Notes: generated by a model not told the origin, from the sequence alone. A stretch of DNA of 64,000 nucleotides from Siphonodentalium dalli (GCA_032622095.1 CP136065.1:247379474-247443473); one strand, 5' to 3'; shown: positions 58,101 through 60,068, counted from the stretch's first letter. A program made the numbers and translations.

Positions 58101-59504
58101 ATGTATAAATTATGATGTCACACTCTAGGCTCATGTATAAATTATGATGTCACACTCTAGGCTCATGTATAAATTATGATGTCACACTCTAGGCTCATGT
58201 ATAAATTATGATGTCACACTCTAGGATCTCTAGGCTCGTGTATAAATTATAATGTCACTCTAGGCTCATGTATAAATTATAATGTCACACTCTAGGCTCA
58301 TGTATAAATTATGATGTCACACTCTAGGCTCATGTATAAATTATGATGTCACACTCTAGGCTCATGTATAAATTATGATGTCACACTCTAGGCTCATGTA
58401 TAAATTATGATGTCACACTCTAGGATCTCTAGGCTCGTGTATAAATTATAATGTCACTCTAGGCTCATGTATAATTAAAATGTCACACTCTAGGCTCATG
58501 TATAAATTATAATGTCGCACTCTAGGCTCATGCATGAATTTAAATGAACCACAATAAATTATGTCACACTCTAGGCTCATGCATGAATTTAAAACGAACC
58601 ACAATAAATTATAATTTCACACTCTAGGCTCATTCATGAATTTAAAACAAACCGCAATAAATTATAATGTCACACTCTAGGCTCATGCATGAATTTAAAA
58701 CGAACCACAATAAATTATAATGTCACACTCTAGGCTCATGCATGAATTTAAAACGCTGGGTGTGCGAGAGGGTCTTTGTCCGAACAAGCCTGAGTTTAGT
58801 CTGCCTTTAATTTGCGGGCTAGCATCACTAAATTCAAAAATCCTCTGGGGATCTCATTCTGCTTAGGCCTCATCTTCTCTGGAAAGTTTCTTTTTTAGCA
58901 AATTTCTATAGAAACTTCTTCACATAGATTCTATTTCTTTTTTAGTTTAGTTTCTCTATATCCCCAAATTGGCAGATGACACATTGCATAAACGAGGTTC
59001 CCAATGGGTGTACATCACTATTCAATCAACAGTCACCATTTGGGAACTTCAATTTGAGACTATGTCTCCCATAAAAGATGAGGCCATGCAGAATGAGGTC
59101 CCCAGAGGGTGAATTTGTGATGCTAGCCCACTATGCAGGATAGTGTTACTAAATTCACCCTCTGTGGACGTGATTCTGCAAATGACAGACACAATAAACT
59201 CAGGCTTGATTCTGAATTACGCAATCAGTCTTTAATTTATCTTGCAGCGGGACTAATTGTTTCTGCCAATGTGAAAGAAATGGACAAGAATTATCGGGAG
59301 AATGTGTACTACTTTAAGAACAGAGGGACATTAGCGGGCGTGTTACCGATGGTCGGGCCGGGTCCCCGATCATTTTGTGTGAAGCACCTCAGCGAAAACA
59401 AAGACCTTAACATTAAGAACAAAGATTTTGGATTAGCGGGACTGTATTTATTCATGAATGACGGACACGGATGCATCATGGGAGTTTTACTCCATGCTGA
59501 TTAG
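9125..59504 (+). CDS. 18-exon gene for an unrecognised 1204-aa protein
   Basis: Joining 18 exons gives 3615 nt, exactly 1204 codons plus TAG, with every intron GT-AG and all phases concordant. ATG at 9125 is chosen because a polypyrimidine-AG acceptor ends at 9108 and the context is ACAATGG; the codons upstream of it in this frame lie in the preceding intron. Residues about 58-118 are acidic then serine-rich. Residues 128-146 (GRRRRLSKKQRKSKRKKFK) look like a nuclear localisation signal. Residues about 380-580 are helical and TPR-like (motifs such as EEALAYVCWARGNISQA and FDDPQLAIKFFRLASEAAHE). Residues about 828-852 are lysine-rich and charged. Residues 885-1204 are beta-rich with propeller-like motifs (GYLANTTKVCVYDHKGKELL). 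A nuclear scaffold role is only inference. I do not recognise the family. An additional exon in intron 6 or 8 cannot be excluded, because large insertions lie there. Confidence 0.85.
10109..10237 (+). repeat. duplication of the exon 1 end and donor
   Basis: The exon end GGTGCCATCTCAG with donor GTCAGTATTTATACC recurs as GGTGTCATCTCG with GTCAGTATTTATACC about 66 nt downstream. A third partial start (CCGTGGATGCAG) follows. Unit length is about 66 bp. Confidence 0.75.
10334..10639. mobile_element. TTAA MITE, CTRTACTAAATAC family
   Basis: TTAA on both sides; the left end is CCCTTTCTGTACTAAATAC and the inverted right end starts CCCTTTCTACAC. It lacks the palindromic cassette. Relatives are at 26200-26460, 43193-43557 and a fragment at 30535-30652 (shared TAATAAGTTCAACAAACGA). 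Confidence 0.72.
10702..10840 (+). CDS. exon 2, residues 334-380
   Basis: The acceptor is ttttgacacag and the donor is GGCGAG|GTGTGT. It enters after one base of a codon and leaves after two. The encoded segment VGHAIDLMLPSTMSHRTKK continues into an asparagine, lysine and leucine-rich stretch likely to be helical. It lies 62 nt after a TTAA-flanked MITE. Confidence 0.85.
10841..11241. other. intron 1 kb-scale spacer, nothing recognised
   Basis: Intron 2 sequence with a short T run near 10912-10926 and GTAGGTAGGTAGG before it. No element ends were seen. Confidence 0.45.
11242..11674. mobile_element. TATACCCCC-type repeat element, short copy
   Basis: It starts TATACCCCCACTTTCGAAG, then GGGGGGTATACTGG and a GTCCGTCC-rich segment, and ends near GCACACCTCTTGTT. 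A longer relative is at 37315-38350. No coding sequence is seen. Confidence 0.65.
11675..12492. other. intron 2 sequence, nothing recognised
   Basis: No ORF, TIR or tandem structure stands out. Near 11840-11930 a GATTCGGTT/GATTCGAG motif recurs a few times. Confidence 0.4.
12493..12881 (+). mobile_element. TTAA MITE, ACCCAACA family, two hairpin cassettes
   Basis: TTAA on both sides and TIR CCCTTTACCCAACA with its inverse TGTTGGGTAAAGGG. Two palindromic cassettes at about 12532-12595 and 12671-12739 are separated by an AT-rich spacer. It ends 49 nt before exon 3 and is inverted relative to the copy after exon 3. Confidence 0.88.
12931..13049 (+). CDS. exon 3, TPR-like helix pair, residues 380-419
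   Basis: The acceptor is ttcatttcag and the donor is CTTT|GTGAGT. It encodes FSILMDDLFEEALAYVCWAR followed by GNISQASDMLVKIAHK, a typical spacing for a TPR helix pair. The exon is 119 nt, so skipping it would shift the frame. Two copies of the same MITE in opposite orientation flank it at 12493-12881 and 13164-13608. Confidence 0.9.
13164..13608 (-). mobile_element. TTAA MITE, ACCCAACA family, inverted copy
   Basis: TTAA at both ends and TIR CCCTTTACCCAACA. Two cassettes are present; the second has lost its loop. Its right TTAA is shared with the left TTAA of the next MITE, so two elements abut at one target site. Confidence 0.85.
13605..14242. mobile_element. TTAA MITE, GGAGCT family, with nested insertion
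   Basis: TTAA at both ends. The left end is CCCTATAATGACTGGAGCTT and the right end, inverted, is CCCTTTCATGATGGGAGCTG. It holds diverged palindromic cassettes with a CTCCCATAGGGAG loop. A TA-flanked element is inserted at 13792-14181 in the loop of its second cassette. Confidence 0.75.
13792..14181. mobile_element. nested Tc1/mariner-like MITE (TA target)
   Basis: The ends CTCTTGGGATCCAAATAAG and (inverse) CTCTCGGGGTCCAAATAAG are flanked by TA on both sides (13790-13791, 14182-14183). Removing it with one TA restores the loop CTCCCTATGGGAG seen in sister MITEs. CCCTGTACTCTTATT-like motifs recur inside. Confidence 0.78.
14555..14690. repeat. dispersed repeat with a G tract
   Basis: Related in inverse to 5110-5245. 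It carries an uninterrupted 17-base G run at 14650-14666. No coding sequence. Confidence 0.55.
14784..14976 (+). CDS. exon 4, TPR-like, residues 420-484
   Basis: The acceptor is tgtctatttatag and the donor is CAGGG|GTTAGT. It encodes LEKALLLSEIGRMYAQFDDP and AIKFFRLASEAAHEYGQT, matching the alternating small and aromatic pattern of TPR repeats. It leaves two bases of a glycine codon completed by exon 5. Confidence 0.88.
15004..15223. mobile_element. degraded TTAA MITE, GGAGCT family
   Basis: The left end is TTAACCCTTCTAATACTGGAGC, given here only as its first part TTAACCCTTCTAATACTGG. Shortened palindromic cassettes follow (CTCTTATATATGCGAG). The right end has decayed to a bare TTAA. Confidence 0.55.
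15224..16488. other. intron 4 sequence, one dispersed repeat
   Basis: About 16030-16200 resembles 51999-52157 (shared TAATTAAATGCAGTG and AGTAGTAAATATTTACAATT), so it is an interspersed repeat. The rest, including the small ORF near 15634-15876, shows nothing I recognise. Confidence 0.5.
16489..16888 (-). mobile_element. TTAA MITE, ACCCAACA family
   Basis: TTAA at both ends, TIR CCCTTTACCCAACA, and two cassettes at about 16641-16709 and 16789-16858. It precedes exon 5 by 45 nt and was duplicated together with it (see 17951-18192). Confidence 0.87.
16934..17073 (+). CDS. exon 5, residues 484-530
   Basis: The acceptor is tttttactccag and the donor is CCCTG|GTAAGT. It encodes LMTETKCRESKALWSSVINS and ends FDALLCFHSGTFPG. 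Its one leftover base fits exon 6. A second partial copy of this exon at 18238-18334 does not fit the phase, so this copy is taken as the functional one. The donor region is repeated downstream to about 17550. Confidence 0.88.
17044..17550 (+). repeat. minisatellite from the exon 5 end and donor
   Basis: The exon end CTTCCATTCTGGGACATTCC followed by CTG|GTAAGTTAGAGTTACC is repeated about ten times, with units of roughly 43-53 bp. Later units read CTTCCATGCTGGGATATTCC and CTGGTGAT. Each unit keeps a GT at the donor position. Confidence 0.85.
17951..18192 (-). mobile_element. TTAA MITE, ACCCAACA family, shortened duplicate
   Basis: TTAA at both ends and the same TIR. It has one cassette with the right half deleted. 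The following 45 nt and the exon copy match the flank of 16489-16888, so this is a segmental duplicate rather than an independent insertion. Confidence 0.85.
18238..18334 (+). pseudogene. partial duplicate of exon 5, out of phase
   Basis: The first 93 nt, with the acceptor ttgctccag, repeat exon 5 essentially base for base. The copy then diverges, with CCCG|GTGAGC as a possible donor. Included alone it leaves zero leftover bases where exon 6 needs one, and included with exon 5 it leaves two. Either way exon 6 is frameshifted. It is preceded by a shortened copy of the MITE that precedes exon 5, so the duplication took MITE and exon together. It could act as a poison exon or be silent. Confidence 0.8.
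18573..18723 (+). CDS. exon 6, residues 531-580
   Basis: The acceptor is catctattacag and the donor is TATGG|GTAAGG. It encodes GGDMDWLKEAEEKLNKAVNK then HLNLHLSFILAWLGKTEESK, strongly helical and TPR-like. A degenerate copy of its 3' part lies just inside the next intron at about 18757-18823. Confidence 0.9.
18757..18823 (+). repeat. degenerate single copy of the exon 6 end
   Basis: CTTTCATGCCTCGC…GACAGAAGAATAATGACTAGC matches exon 6 CTTTCATTCTCGCATGG…GACAGAAGAATCAAAACTAGC in order. It lies 34 nt into the intron. Confidence 0.65.
18908..19085 (+). repeat. left ITR of DIRS-like element 1
   Basis: It begins ATTTTTCCGCCAAGGAGAAG and continues through CACTCACACCCGTGTCCGGA. The inner part matches the right ITR in inverse; the outermost part matches the internal complementary region instead. 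Confidence 0.8.
22080..22615. repeat. internal tandem repeat of DIRS-like element 1
   Basis: Three units of about 175-185 bp each carry CTGGGTGGGGAAG and GGTGCAGTGGCCCACATCTC. Another diverged unit is near 21369-21540. The overlapping ORFs on both strands reflect the repeat. Confidence 0.7.
23452..23546 (+). repeat. internal complementary region of DIRS-like element 1
   Basis: The left half (ATATAGTTCAGTTGAGGGCT) is the inverse of the left outer end. The right half (TTTTTCCTTAAGGGAAGCCC) is the inverse of the right outer end. The two meet at GGCGGAAAAAT/ATAATATTTATA, which defines both element boundaries. Confidence 0.82.
23622..23813 (-). repeat. right ITR of DIRS-like element 1
   Basis: Inverse copy of the left ITR over ACTGACTAGACAATAGATAG through ACGTAATCCATATAGTTCAG, then the outer end TTCGGGCTTCCCTTAAGG specific to this side. 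Confidence 0.8.
24148..24290. mobile_element. fragment of a hairpin-cassette MITE
   Basis: One complete palindromic cassette (24213-24283) with the usual AT-rich spacer AAAATTGTTAAAGAATACAA. No TTAA end is recognisable. Confidence 0.65.
24815..24957. repeat. long isolated palindrome
   Basis: GTGTTTCTGAATAACAAATT at 24827 is mirrored by AATTTGTTATTCAGAAACAC ending at 24944. The arms of about 55 bp match at most positions around a GAGCTTCAGC loop. The complementarity extends about 12 bp further out on each side. Confidence 0.75.
24949..25130 (+). repeat. 82-bp unit repeated twice
   Basis: TATGCCACGATCTTTACAAT begins at 24962 and again at 25044, and the intervening sequence is almost identical. 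No coding meaning. Confidence 0.75.
25131..25985. other. intron 6 distal part, nothing recognised
   Basis: Direct repeat of GGTGGTTCATAGCTTTTTGTG near 25550 and 25616 (first 17 bases GTAGGTGGTTCATCGCT in the second). No exon that fits the phase between exons 6 and 7 was found. Confidence 0.4.
25986..26156 (+). CDS. exon 7, residues 581-637
   Basis: It encodes PMCDNVSNDYSAQGQPSYKK and ends in QLQPYCLSE. The acceptor attgtgatag is the one that keeps phase with exon 6; the nearby gaaag acceptor is out of phase. The donor GAAAC|GTGAGT is strong. The acceptor is the weakest in the gene model, and an unseen exon could lie between exons 6 and 7 in the 7.3-kb intron that contains a DIRS-like element. 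Confidence 0.7.
26200..26460. mobile_element. TTAA MITE, CTRTACTAAATAC family
   Basis: TTAA on both sides, TIR CCCTTTCCATACTAAATAC and inverse CCCTTTCTATACTAAATGG. It inserted between exon 7 and the duplicated copy of the exon 7 end. Confidence 0.82.
26526..26578 (+). repeat. copy of the exon 7 end and donor
   Basis: CTTCAGCCATATTGTCTGAG then TGAAACGTGAGTTTTCATTG repeats 26130-26172 almost exactly, including the donor GTGAGT. A weaker third copy (CTGAGTGAAACATCATATTT) is near 27240. Confidence 0.8.
27487..27540 (+). repeat. decoy acceptor duplicated before exon 8
   Basis: CAGTTAACACTCATAACTATTGCTTTCAGG and the first codons of exon 8 occur in two adjacent copies (the motif common to both is ATTGCTTTCAGGC). 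Using the upstream copy reads into TAA within 27 nt, so the downstream one is functional. Confidence 0.75.
27570..27698 (+). CDS. exon 8, residues 638-680
   Basis: The acceptor is attgctttcag and the donor is ACCGG|GTAAGAA. It encodes PISLADLCSTQINLRFTVDG and GDMQQLLPPVRGVYLDSHTG. A decoy copy of the acceptor with the first codons lies about 53 nt upstream, and the exon end with donor is tandemly repeated downstream to about 28600. Confidence 0.88.
27645..28600 (+). repeat. minisatellite from the exon 8 end and donor
   Basis: Units carry up to the last 50 nt of exon 8 plus intron start: CAGCAGTTACATCCCCCTAT, GGGGAGTATCCATCAATCC, ACATAGCGGGTAAGAA and TTACTTCCCCTGTCAGG. About 15-17 units of two alternating lengths are present. 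Most keep CGG|GTAAGAA, a good 5' splice site. Confidence 0.87.
28816..30022. repeat. 25-bp minisatellite
   Basis: Nearly 50 copies of TCCATTGTGACCGGGTATAT+AATCA. Variation is concentrated at two adjacent positions (ACC, ATG or ACG before GGG) and at TATATAAT versus TATCTAAT. It lies in intron 8. Confidence 0.92.
30023..30846. other. intron 8 spacer with a MITE fragment
   Basis: 30535-30652 is a fragment of the CTRTACTAAATAC family (ACTACATACTTATTGATTAC, GTTGAACTTATTATCTGAAC). CCCAAGGTACCAGGGTA is repeated near 30346 and 30501. No gene is recognised. Confidence 0.5.
30847..31005 (+). repeat. left ITR of DIRS-like element 2
   Basis: It runs from TATCTCCGTCAAATATATCT to ATTGAAAGGTAAGATCCCTT and pairs with 35755-35945. 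Confidence 0.8.
33240..33800 (-). repeat. internal 117-120 bp tandem repeat of DIRS-like element 2
   Basis: Five units contain CTCTATTTGTAGTCGCGGCT and AACTCGGTACAGCCTGCGCT. Because the unit is near a multiple of three, ORFs of 108-173 residues stay open on both strands. They are repeat products. Confidence 0.8.
35565..35664 (+). repeat. internal complementary region of DIRS-like element 2
   Basis: CCATTAGTTTCAGTGTCCAA then GATATATTTGAC is the inverse of the left outer end. TTTTTTACCCAAAATATGTA then TCTCC is the inverse of the right outer end. The junction ATAATATTTT marks the ends of the element. Confidence 0.82.
35755..35986 (-). repeat. right ITR of DIRS-like element 2
   Basis: Inverse of the left ITR with an extra segment at about 35821-35874, then the right-specific outer end TAGGAGATACATATTTTGGG. 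Confidence 0.78.
36257..36339 (+). CDS. exon 9, residues 681-708
   Basis: The acceptor is ggctttctccag and the donor is ACAG|GTCAGC. It encodes QRIVRTNPGETETWMESCNL ending in GYHKVST. Both phases match the neighbours across an 8.5-kb intron that carries a minisatellite and a second DIRS-like element. Confidence 0.87.
36408..36575. mobile_element. TA-flanked palindromic MITE (mariner-like)
   Basis: The ends CAGTAATGCTCTAAATAATC and its inverse are flanked by TA on both sides. The arms carry CGACTCCTTAACCACAGCAG and inverse. It is a close relative of the element at 60069-60671, shortened in its left arm. Confidence 0.78.
36576..36893. other. intron 9 remainder, nothing recognised
   Basis: Contains a direct repeat of ATGATTCCACCATA (three copies counting 36389) and no element ends or exons. 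Confidence 0.45.
36894..37093 (+). CDS. exon 10, residues 709-775
   Basis: The acceptor is tatgttctgcag and the donor is TATCAA|GTGAGT, ending on a codon boundary. It encodes IMFLPTLRKIYSDDDGTTVH, then MASLHWDDGKGHRVRLNL. A 20-bp minisatellite starts about 10 nt after the donor. Confidence 0.9.
37103..37314 (+). repeat. 20-bp minisatellite, first block
   Basis: About 11 units of TATACCTGTATATGTGTGAT starting about 10 nt after the exon 10 donor. It continues at 38351-39115, 41195-41386 and 41583-42125 after interruptions. Confidence 0.9.
37315..38350. mobile_element. TATACCCCC-type element inserted in the minisatellite
   Basis: It starts TATACCCCCTTTAAAC and AAAAAAAGGGGGGGTATACT and ends CCATCTCTTGT. 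Inside are about 4.5 tandem units of about 174 bp (GGGTTCCATCGTTTTG, TTTTCCATTCTAGAGTTATT). Array units resume directly on the other side, so it landed in the array. The short copy is 11242-11674. Confidence 0.75.
38351..39115 (+). repeat. 20-bp minisatellite, second block
   Basis: Continuation of the TATACCTGTATATGTGTGAT array with TGTGTAAT variants, nearly 38 units, becoming irregular towards its right end. Confidence 0.88.
39116..39838 (-). repeat. dispersed repeat, family of 6895-8566, reversed
   Basis: It begins ACTAGAAGGTGACCCGACTT and carries CAAATTTCAAGTCGATAGCT twice. It ends in a CA run and CCAAAATATATAATAGATA. A related head (GGTGGACCCGACTTCGTCC) opens the element at 61411. No coding sequence. 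Confidence 0.6.
40101..40290. repeat. C tract with CA/TA microsatellite
   Basis: A 15-base C run near 40126-40140 is followed by mixed CACACA and TATATA repeats to about 40290. The overlapping ORFs on both strands are low-complexity artefacts. Confidence 0.9.
40742..41179 (-). pseudogene. C-terminal part of a non-LTR retrotransposon ORF2, 5'-truncated
   Basis: The open frame encodes HKFLLAAKLLALHTRTSP, then CGHCKLCGKVYVDIVEHALL with DC, a C-x2-C-x8-H-x4-C pattern typical of the zinc knuckle after the reverse transcriptase in LINE ORF2. It ends with a stop on the minus strand at 40742. It begins abruptly at the edge of the 20-bp array, as expected of a 5'-truncated insertion. Its 3' untranslated part probably runs to lower coordinates, to about 40300 or beyond. 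Confidence 0.75.
41195..41386 (+). repeat. 20-bp minisatellite, third block
   Basis: Units of TACCTGTATATGTGTGATNA mixed with TACATAGGTATGTGGATGA variants. The minus-strand ORFs here are repeat products. Confidence 0.85.
41583..42125 (+). repeat. 20-bp minisatellite, fourth block with higher-order unit
   Basis: TATACCTGTATATGTGTGAT alternates with TATACCTGTATGTGTGTGAT and TAAACTTGTATATATGAT, forming a larger repeating group of about 57 bp. It ends 46 nt before exon 11. Confidence 0.88.
42172..42297 (+). CDS. exon 11, residues 776-817
   Basis: The acceptor is atttaatatag and the donor is TACTGG|GTGTGT. The exon is 126 nt, with codon boundaries at both ends. It encodes SLKEQITKNLNTRKKDDNEK and ELFDYLAQLAYDGGRMLNYW. 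The last 25 to 30 nt plus the donor are repeated three more times in the intron. Confidence 0.88.
42262..42460 (+). repeat. tandem copies of the exon 11 end and donor
   Basis: The exon end GATGGCGGCAGGATGCTCAA then TTACTGG|GTGTGTATTCC recurs three more times (GATGGCGGCAGGGCGCTCAA, GATGGCAGCAGGGCACTCAA, GATGGCGGCAGGGTGCTCAA), each with GTGTGT at the donor position. Unit about 52-54 bp. Confidence 0.88.
42949..43149 (+). CDS. exon 12, lysine-rich charged segment, residues 818-884
   Basis: The acceptor is cggttgtttcag and the donor is AATTTC|GTAAGT. It is 201 nt with codon boundaries at both ends. It encodes SIVSHVNTLLGKLKSQKEKD, a possible short coiled coil, then the segment ending TLFVQLNEINFERVNF, where the protein becomes beta-rich. 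Confidence 0.9.
43193..43557. mobile_element. TTAA MITE with its left end repeated four times
   Basis: TTAACCATTTCTATACTTAA…TAGTTACCTTA is present four times in tandem (about 46 bp each, 43193-43375), then a normal body and right end GTATAGAAAAGGTTAA. It belongs to the family of 10334-10639 and 26200-26460. Confidence 0.82.
43660..44000 (-). mobile_element. TTAA MITE, ACCCAACA family, right end missing
   Basis: The left TTAACCCTTTACCCAACA end and first cassette are intact. The second cassette stops at its loop (GACCTATGGTC) where a hAT-type MITE begins. Confidence 0.82.
44000..44515. mobile_element. hAT-type palindromic MITE, GCAGAATGAGG family, left part lost
   Basis: Repeated inverted modules GTGATGCTAGCCCGCTATGC and TTCACCCTCTGGGGACCTCA lead to the terminal TAAACTCAGGCTTG. 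The left terminus is missing where it abuts the TTAA MITE. Confidence 0.7.
44608..45003 (+). mobile_element. TTAA MITE, ACCCAACA family
   Basis: CCCTTTACCCAACAGAAGGG opens it and TGTTGGGTAAAGGGTTAA closes it. Two cassettes at about 44632-44702 and 44782-44851. The left TTAA is separated from the TIR by AGGGA, a small end alteration. Confidence 0.83.
45225..45478. mobile_element. hAT-type palindromic MITE with 8-bp target duplication
   Basis: It starts CAAGCCTTTAAATAGGGTGT and ends with the inverse ACACCCTATTTCAAGGCTTG. The flanks are TTGATAAT on both sides (45217-45224, 45479-45486), an 8-bp duplication typical of hAT. The whole element is two palindromic modules back to back. Confidence 0.85.
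45762..45916 (+). CDS. exon 13, start of beta-rich C-terminal part, residues 885-935
   Basis: The acceptor is tttttttctccag and the donor is AACAC|GTGAGT. It encodes FFDCSSAESFQNHEHFTPSA and ends in GSVMWLAYGYLAN. Its last 35 nt and the donor are the repeat unit of a 2-kb array starting here. Reading through the first donor in frame meets TGA immediately. Confidence 0.9.
45882..47880 (+). repeat. 2-kb minisatellite from the exon 13 end and donor
   Basis: More than 40 copies of GTGATGTGGCTAGCATATGG plus GTACCTAGCAAACAC. Early units are 51 bp and include the intron start GTGAGTTTAAGATAGC, middle units carry GTGAGTTTTATACTGGCAGC, and late units are 35 bp with GTGATG at the donor position. The first copy is the real exon 13 end. 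Confidence 0.93.
48170..48700. repeat. interspersed repeat, two to three diverged copies
   Basis: GGCACACCATACAGGYCAC, TGGATGGGAG-like and AAATTTGAATCCGTTGGCAC motifs recur in the same order about 270-290 bp apart. The 165-residue open frame over it is not gene-like. Confidence 0.55.
48891..49869. mobile_element. probable TIR element, about 980 bp
   Basis: The ends CGCGATCGGACCTGTTAC and (inverse) GCGTTCAGACCTGTTAC match. Subterminal GGGAGATT and CCGTGAGATT motifs recur at both ends. No transposase ORF is seen and no clear target duplication. Confidence 0.5.
49870..51428. other. introns 13 and 14, nothing further recognised
   Basis: Apart from exon 14 (50496-50636), this stretch has AT-rich sequence, a self-complementary TTTGATTTAAAT block near 50180-50220 and no recognised element ends. 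Confidence 0.45.
50496..50636 (+). CDS. exon 14, residues 936-982
   Basis: The acceptor is ttttttatttcag and the donor is AACAAG|GTATAA. It encodes TKVCVYDHKGKELLNVNAL, a hydrophobic-strand pattern usual in propeller blades, and ends YILGNRMFGIHTGKT. Confidence 0.9.
51429..51648. mobile_element. hAT-type palindromic MITE, shortened
   Basis: The ends AAGGCTTGAAATAGTGTGTC and GACACACTATTTCAAGGCTT are present. The second module has lost most of one arm (jump from CCCGCTATGC to TCATTCTGC). Confidence 0.78.
51960..52160. repeat. dispersed repeat, relative of 16030-16200
   Basis: TAATTAAATGCAGTGGCTTC, AGTAGTAAATATTTACAATT and TATGGAGTGGTACGGTCGAT match the copy in intron 4. No coding sequence. 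Confidence 0.6.
52197..52429. mobile_element. TTAA MITE, GGAGCT family
   Basis: TTAA at both ends. The left end has CATGATGGGTGCAGC and the right end GGAAGCTCCAGTCATAG. The cassettes are diverged. It ends 14 nt before exon 15, inside the usual polypyrimidine region. Confidence 0.7.
52444..52617 (+). CDS. exon 15, residues 983-1040
   Basis: The acceptor is caatttgcag and the donor is AAATG|GTGAGT. It encodes VLVSNGESGGDVDEIGEF and INIVGNLVLLHTKDGISFLD, again strand-turn-strand in character. A TTAA-flanked MITE ends 14 nt upstream of the exon. Confidence 0.9.
52640..53526 (+). repeat. degenerate minisatellite related to the exon 16 start
   Basis: Units of about 65-75 bp carry TTCACTATACCGGTCAATAA, TGATTGAACCTGTC and TTTAGCTTTCCATTCCTGTC. 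The first 38 nt of exon 16 (CTCACCATACCTGGCAATCA…CCTGTC) align with the first two motifs, and the real acceptor TTTTAG|CTC matches unit TTTAGCTTTCC. Confidence 0.72.
53527..53682 (+). CDS. exon 16, residues 1041-1092
   Basis: The acceptor is tcctgttttag and the donor is ACAAG|GTAGGT. It encodes SPYLAINDDSSCLQGNYEKV and VISFDNLVCVVHFQDET. The first 38 nt resemble the units of the degenerate repeat that fills the preceding intron. Confidence 0.9.
53860..55080 (-). mobile_element. tRNA-derived SINE copies
   Basis: On the minus strand 54993-55080 reads TAGCCGAGGTGGTTAGG (box A) and GGGTTTGAACCCC (box B), spaced as in a long-variable-arm (Leu or Ser type) tRNA. 54390-54476 is a second head, and 54745-54770 has a third box B (GAGTTCGAACCC). 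The bodies share GCTTCAAATGTGCTTGCTTC near 53880, 54265 and 54600. They cluster in intron 16. Confidence 0.75.
55192..55216 (+). repeat. uninterrupted C tract, 25 bases
   Basis: Pure C run in intron 16. Comparable G runs occur at 23259-23274 and 35123-35143, the latter two inside or beside the DIRS-like elements. Confidence 0.95.
55422..55576. mobile_element. TTAA MITE, GGAGCT family, deleted
   Basis: TTAA on both sides. CCCTTTCATGATGGGAGCTG at the left, AGCTCCAGTCATCAAAGGG at the right. One cassette with most of one arm missing. Confidence 0.8.
55628..56297 (+). repeat. 48-bp minisatellite from the exon 17 acceptor
   Basis: About 14 units containing GTTTGATTGCAG|TGTATTTGAGTCTCAG|GTATATAA. 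The last unit is the true acceptor with exon 17 (TGTATGTGAGGCTCCTG). Each unit offers an acceptor and, 16 nt later, a CAG|GTATAT donor. The 48-bp period keeps a false 147-residue ORF open. Confidence 0.92.
56298..56377 (+). CDS. exon 17, residues 1093-1119
   Basis: The acceptor is gtttgattgcag and the donor is GAAGCAG|GTATGT. It encodes VCEAPVTVKWCAVVPGTPTE. It sits at the end of a 48-bp tandem array whose units each repeat this acceptor and the first bases of the exon. Confidence 0.87.
56724..57291. mobile_element. hAT-type MITE copies, partly rearranged
   Basis: It starts CAAGCCTGCAAATAGTGTGT. Modules GCAGAATGAGGTCC, TAGCATTGCCAAATTCACCC and CATTCTGCTTAGGCCTCATC follow, and a second start CAAGCCTGAGTTTAGTGTG lies at 57146. 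It runs directly into the 32-bp array. Confidence 0.7.
57290..58755 (+). repeat. 32-bp minisatellite
   Basis: Roughly 40 units of GTCACACTCTAGGCTCATGT+ATAAATTATAAT, with variants (CTCGGCTC, ATTATGAT) and a longer last block containing GCATGAATTTAAAACGAACC. It sits between two truncated starts of the same hAT-type MITE. Confidence 0.93.
58795..59208. mobile_element. hAT-type palindromic MITE, long form
   Basis: The ends CAAGCCTGAGTTTAGT and (inverse) CAAGCCTGAGTTTATTGTGT. It contains the longer internal arms with AAATTTCTATAGAAACTTC. It ends 39 nt before exon 18. Confidence 0.77.
59248..59504 (+). CDS. exon 18, C-terminus and stop, residues 1120-1204
   Basis: The acceptor is tttatcttgcag. 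It encodes GLIVSANVKEMDKNYRENVY, RGTLAGVLPMVGPGPRSF and ends LYLFMNDGHGCIMGVLLHAD before TAG. The frame entered from exon 17 closes here, which supports the whole chain. The first AATAAA downstream lies in a hAT-type MITE at 59881. Confidence 0.9.
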
Positions 59505-59658
59505 TGTTAATACATCAGATCATCACCGACAGCTGGACCTGGATTATGATCATCCTTTGTGAAATTCTTTAATGAAAATGGAGAAGGCATAACTAAGGTG
59601 CTGGTGTATCAATGGTTGGAGCAGGTCATGATAATTCTTTGTGAAATATCATGATGAA
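59505..59658 (+). other. 3'UTR start with diverged tandem copies of exon 18 sequence
   Basis: GATCATCCTTTGTGAAATTC and TGATAATTCTTTGTGAAATA resemble exon 18 GATCATTTTGTGTGAAGCAC in order and spacing, about 90-180 nt apart. No AATAAA occurs here. Confidence 0.5.
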
Positions 59659-60034
59659 AAAGCCTGAGTTTAGTGTGCTGTCATTTGCAGAATGAGGTCC
59701 CCAGAGGGTGAATTTAGTGATGCTATCCCGCATAGTGGGCTAGCATCACTAAATTCACCCTCTGGAGACCTCATTCTGCTTAGGCCTCATCTGCTATGCG
59801 AGACATAGTCTCAGATTGAAGGTCCCAAATGGTGAATATTGTGATGTACAGCCATTGGGAAGTTTCTATAGAAATTTTATAATAAAGAAACTTTCCAGAG
59901 AAGATGAGGCCTAAGCAGAATTAGGTCACCAGAGGGTGAATTTAGTGATGCTAGCCTGCTATGCGGGATAACGTCACTAAACTCACTCTCTGGGGACCTC
60001 ATTCTGCAAATGACAAACTCTAAACTCAGACTTG
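59659..60034. mobile_element. hAT-type palindromic MITE
   Basis: AAGCCTGAGTTTAGTGTG opens and ACTCTAAACTCAGACTTG closes it. It contains the first AATAAA (59881) downstream of the stop codon. Confidence 0.78.
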
Positions 60035-60068
60035 CATGTTGATGAAAACAGAGTAATGAACTCATGCT

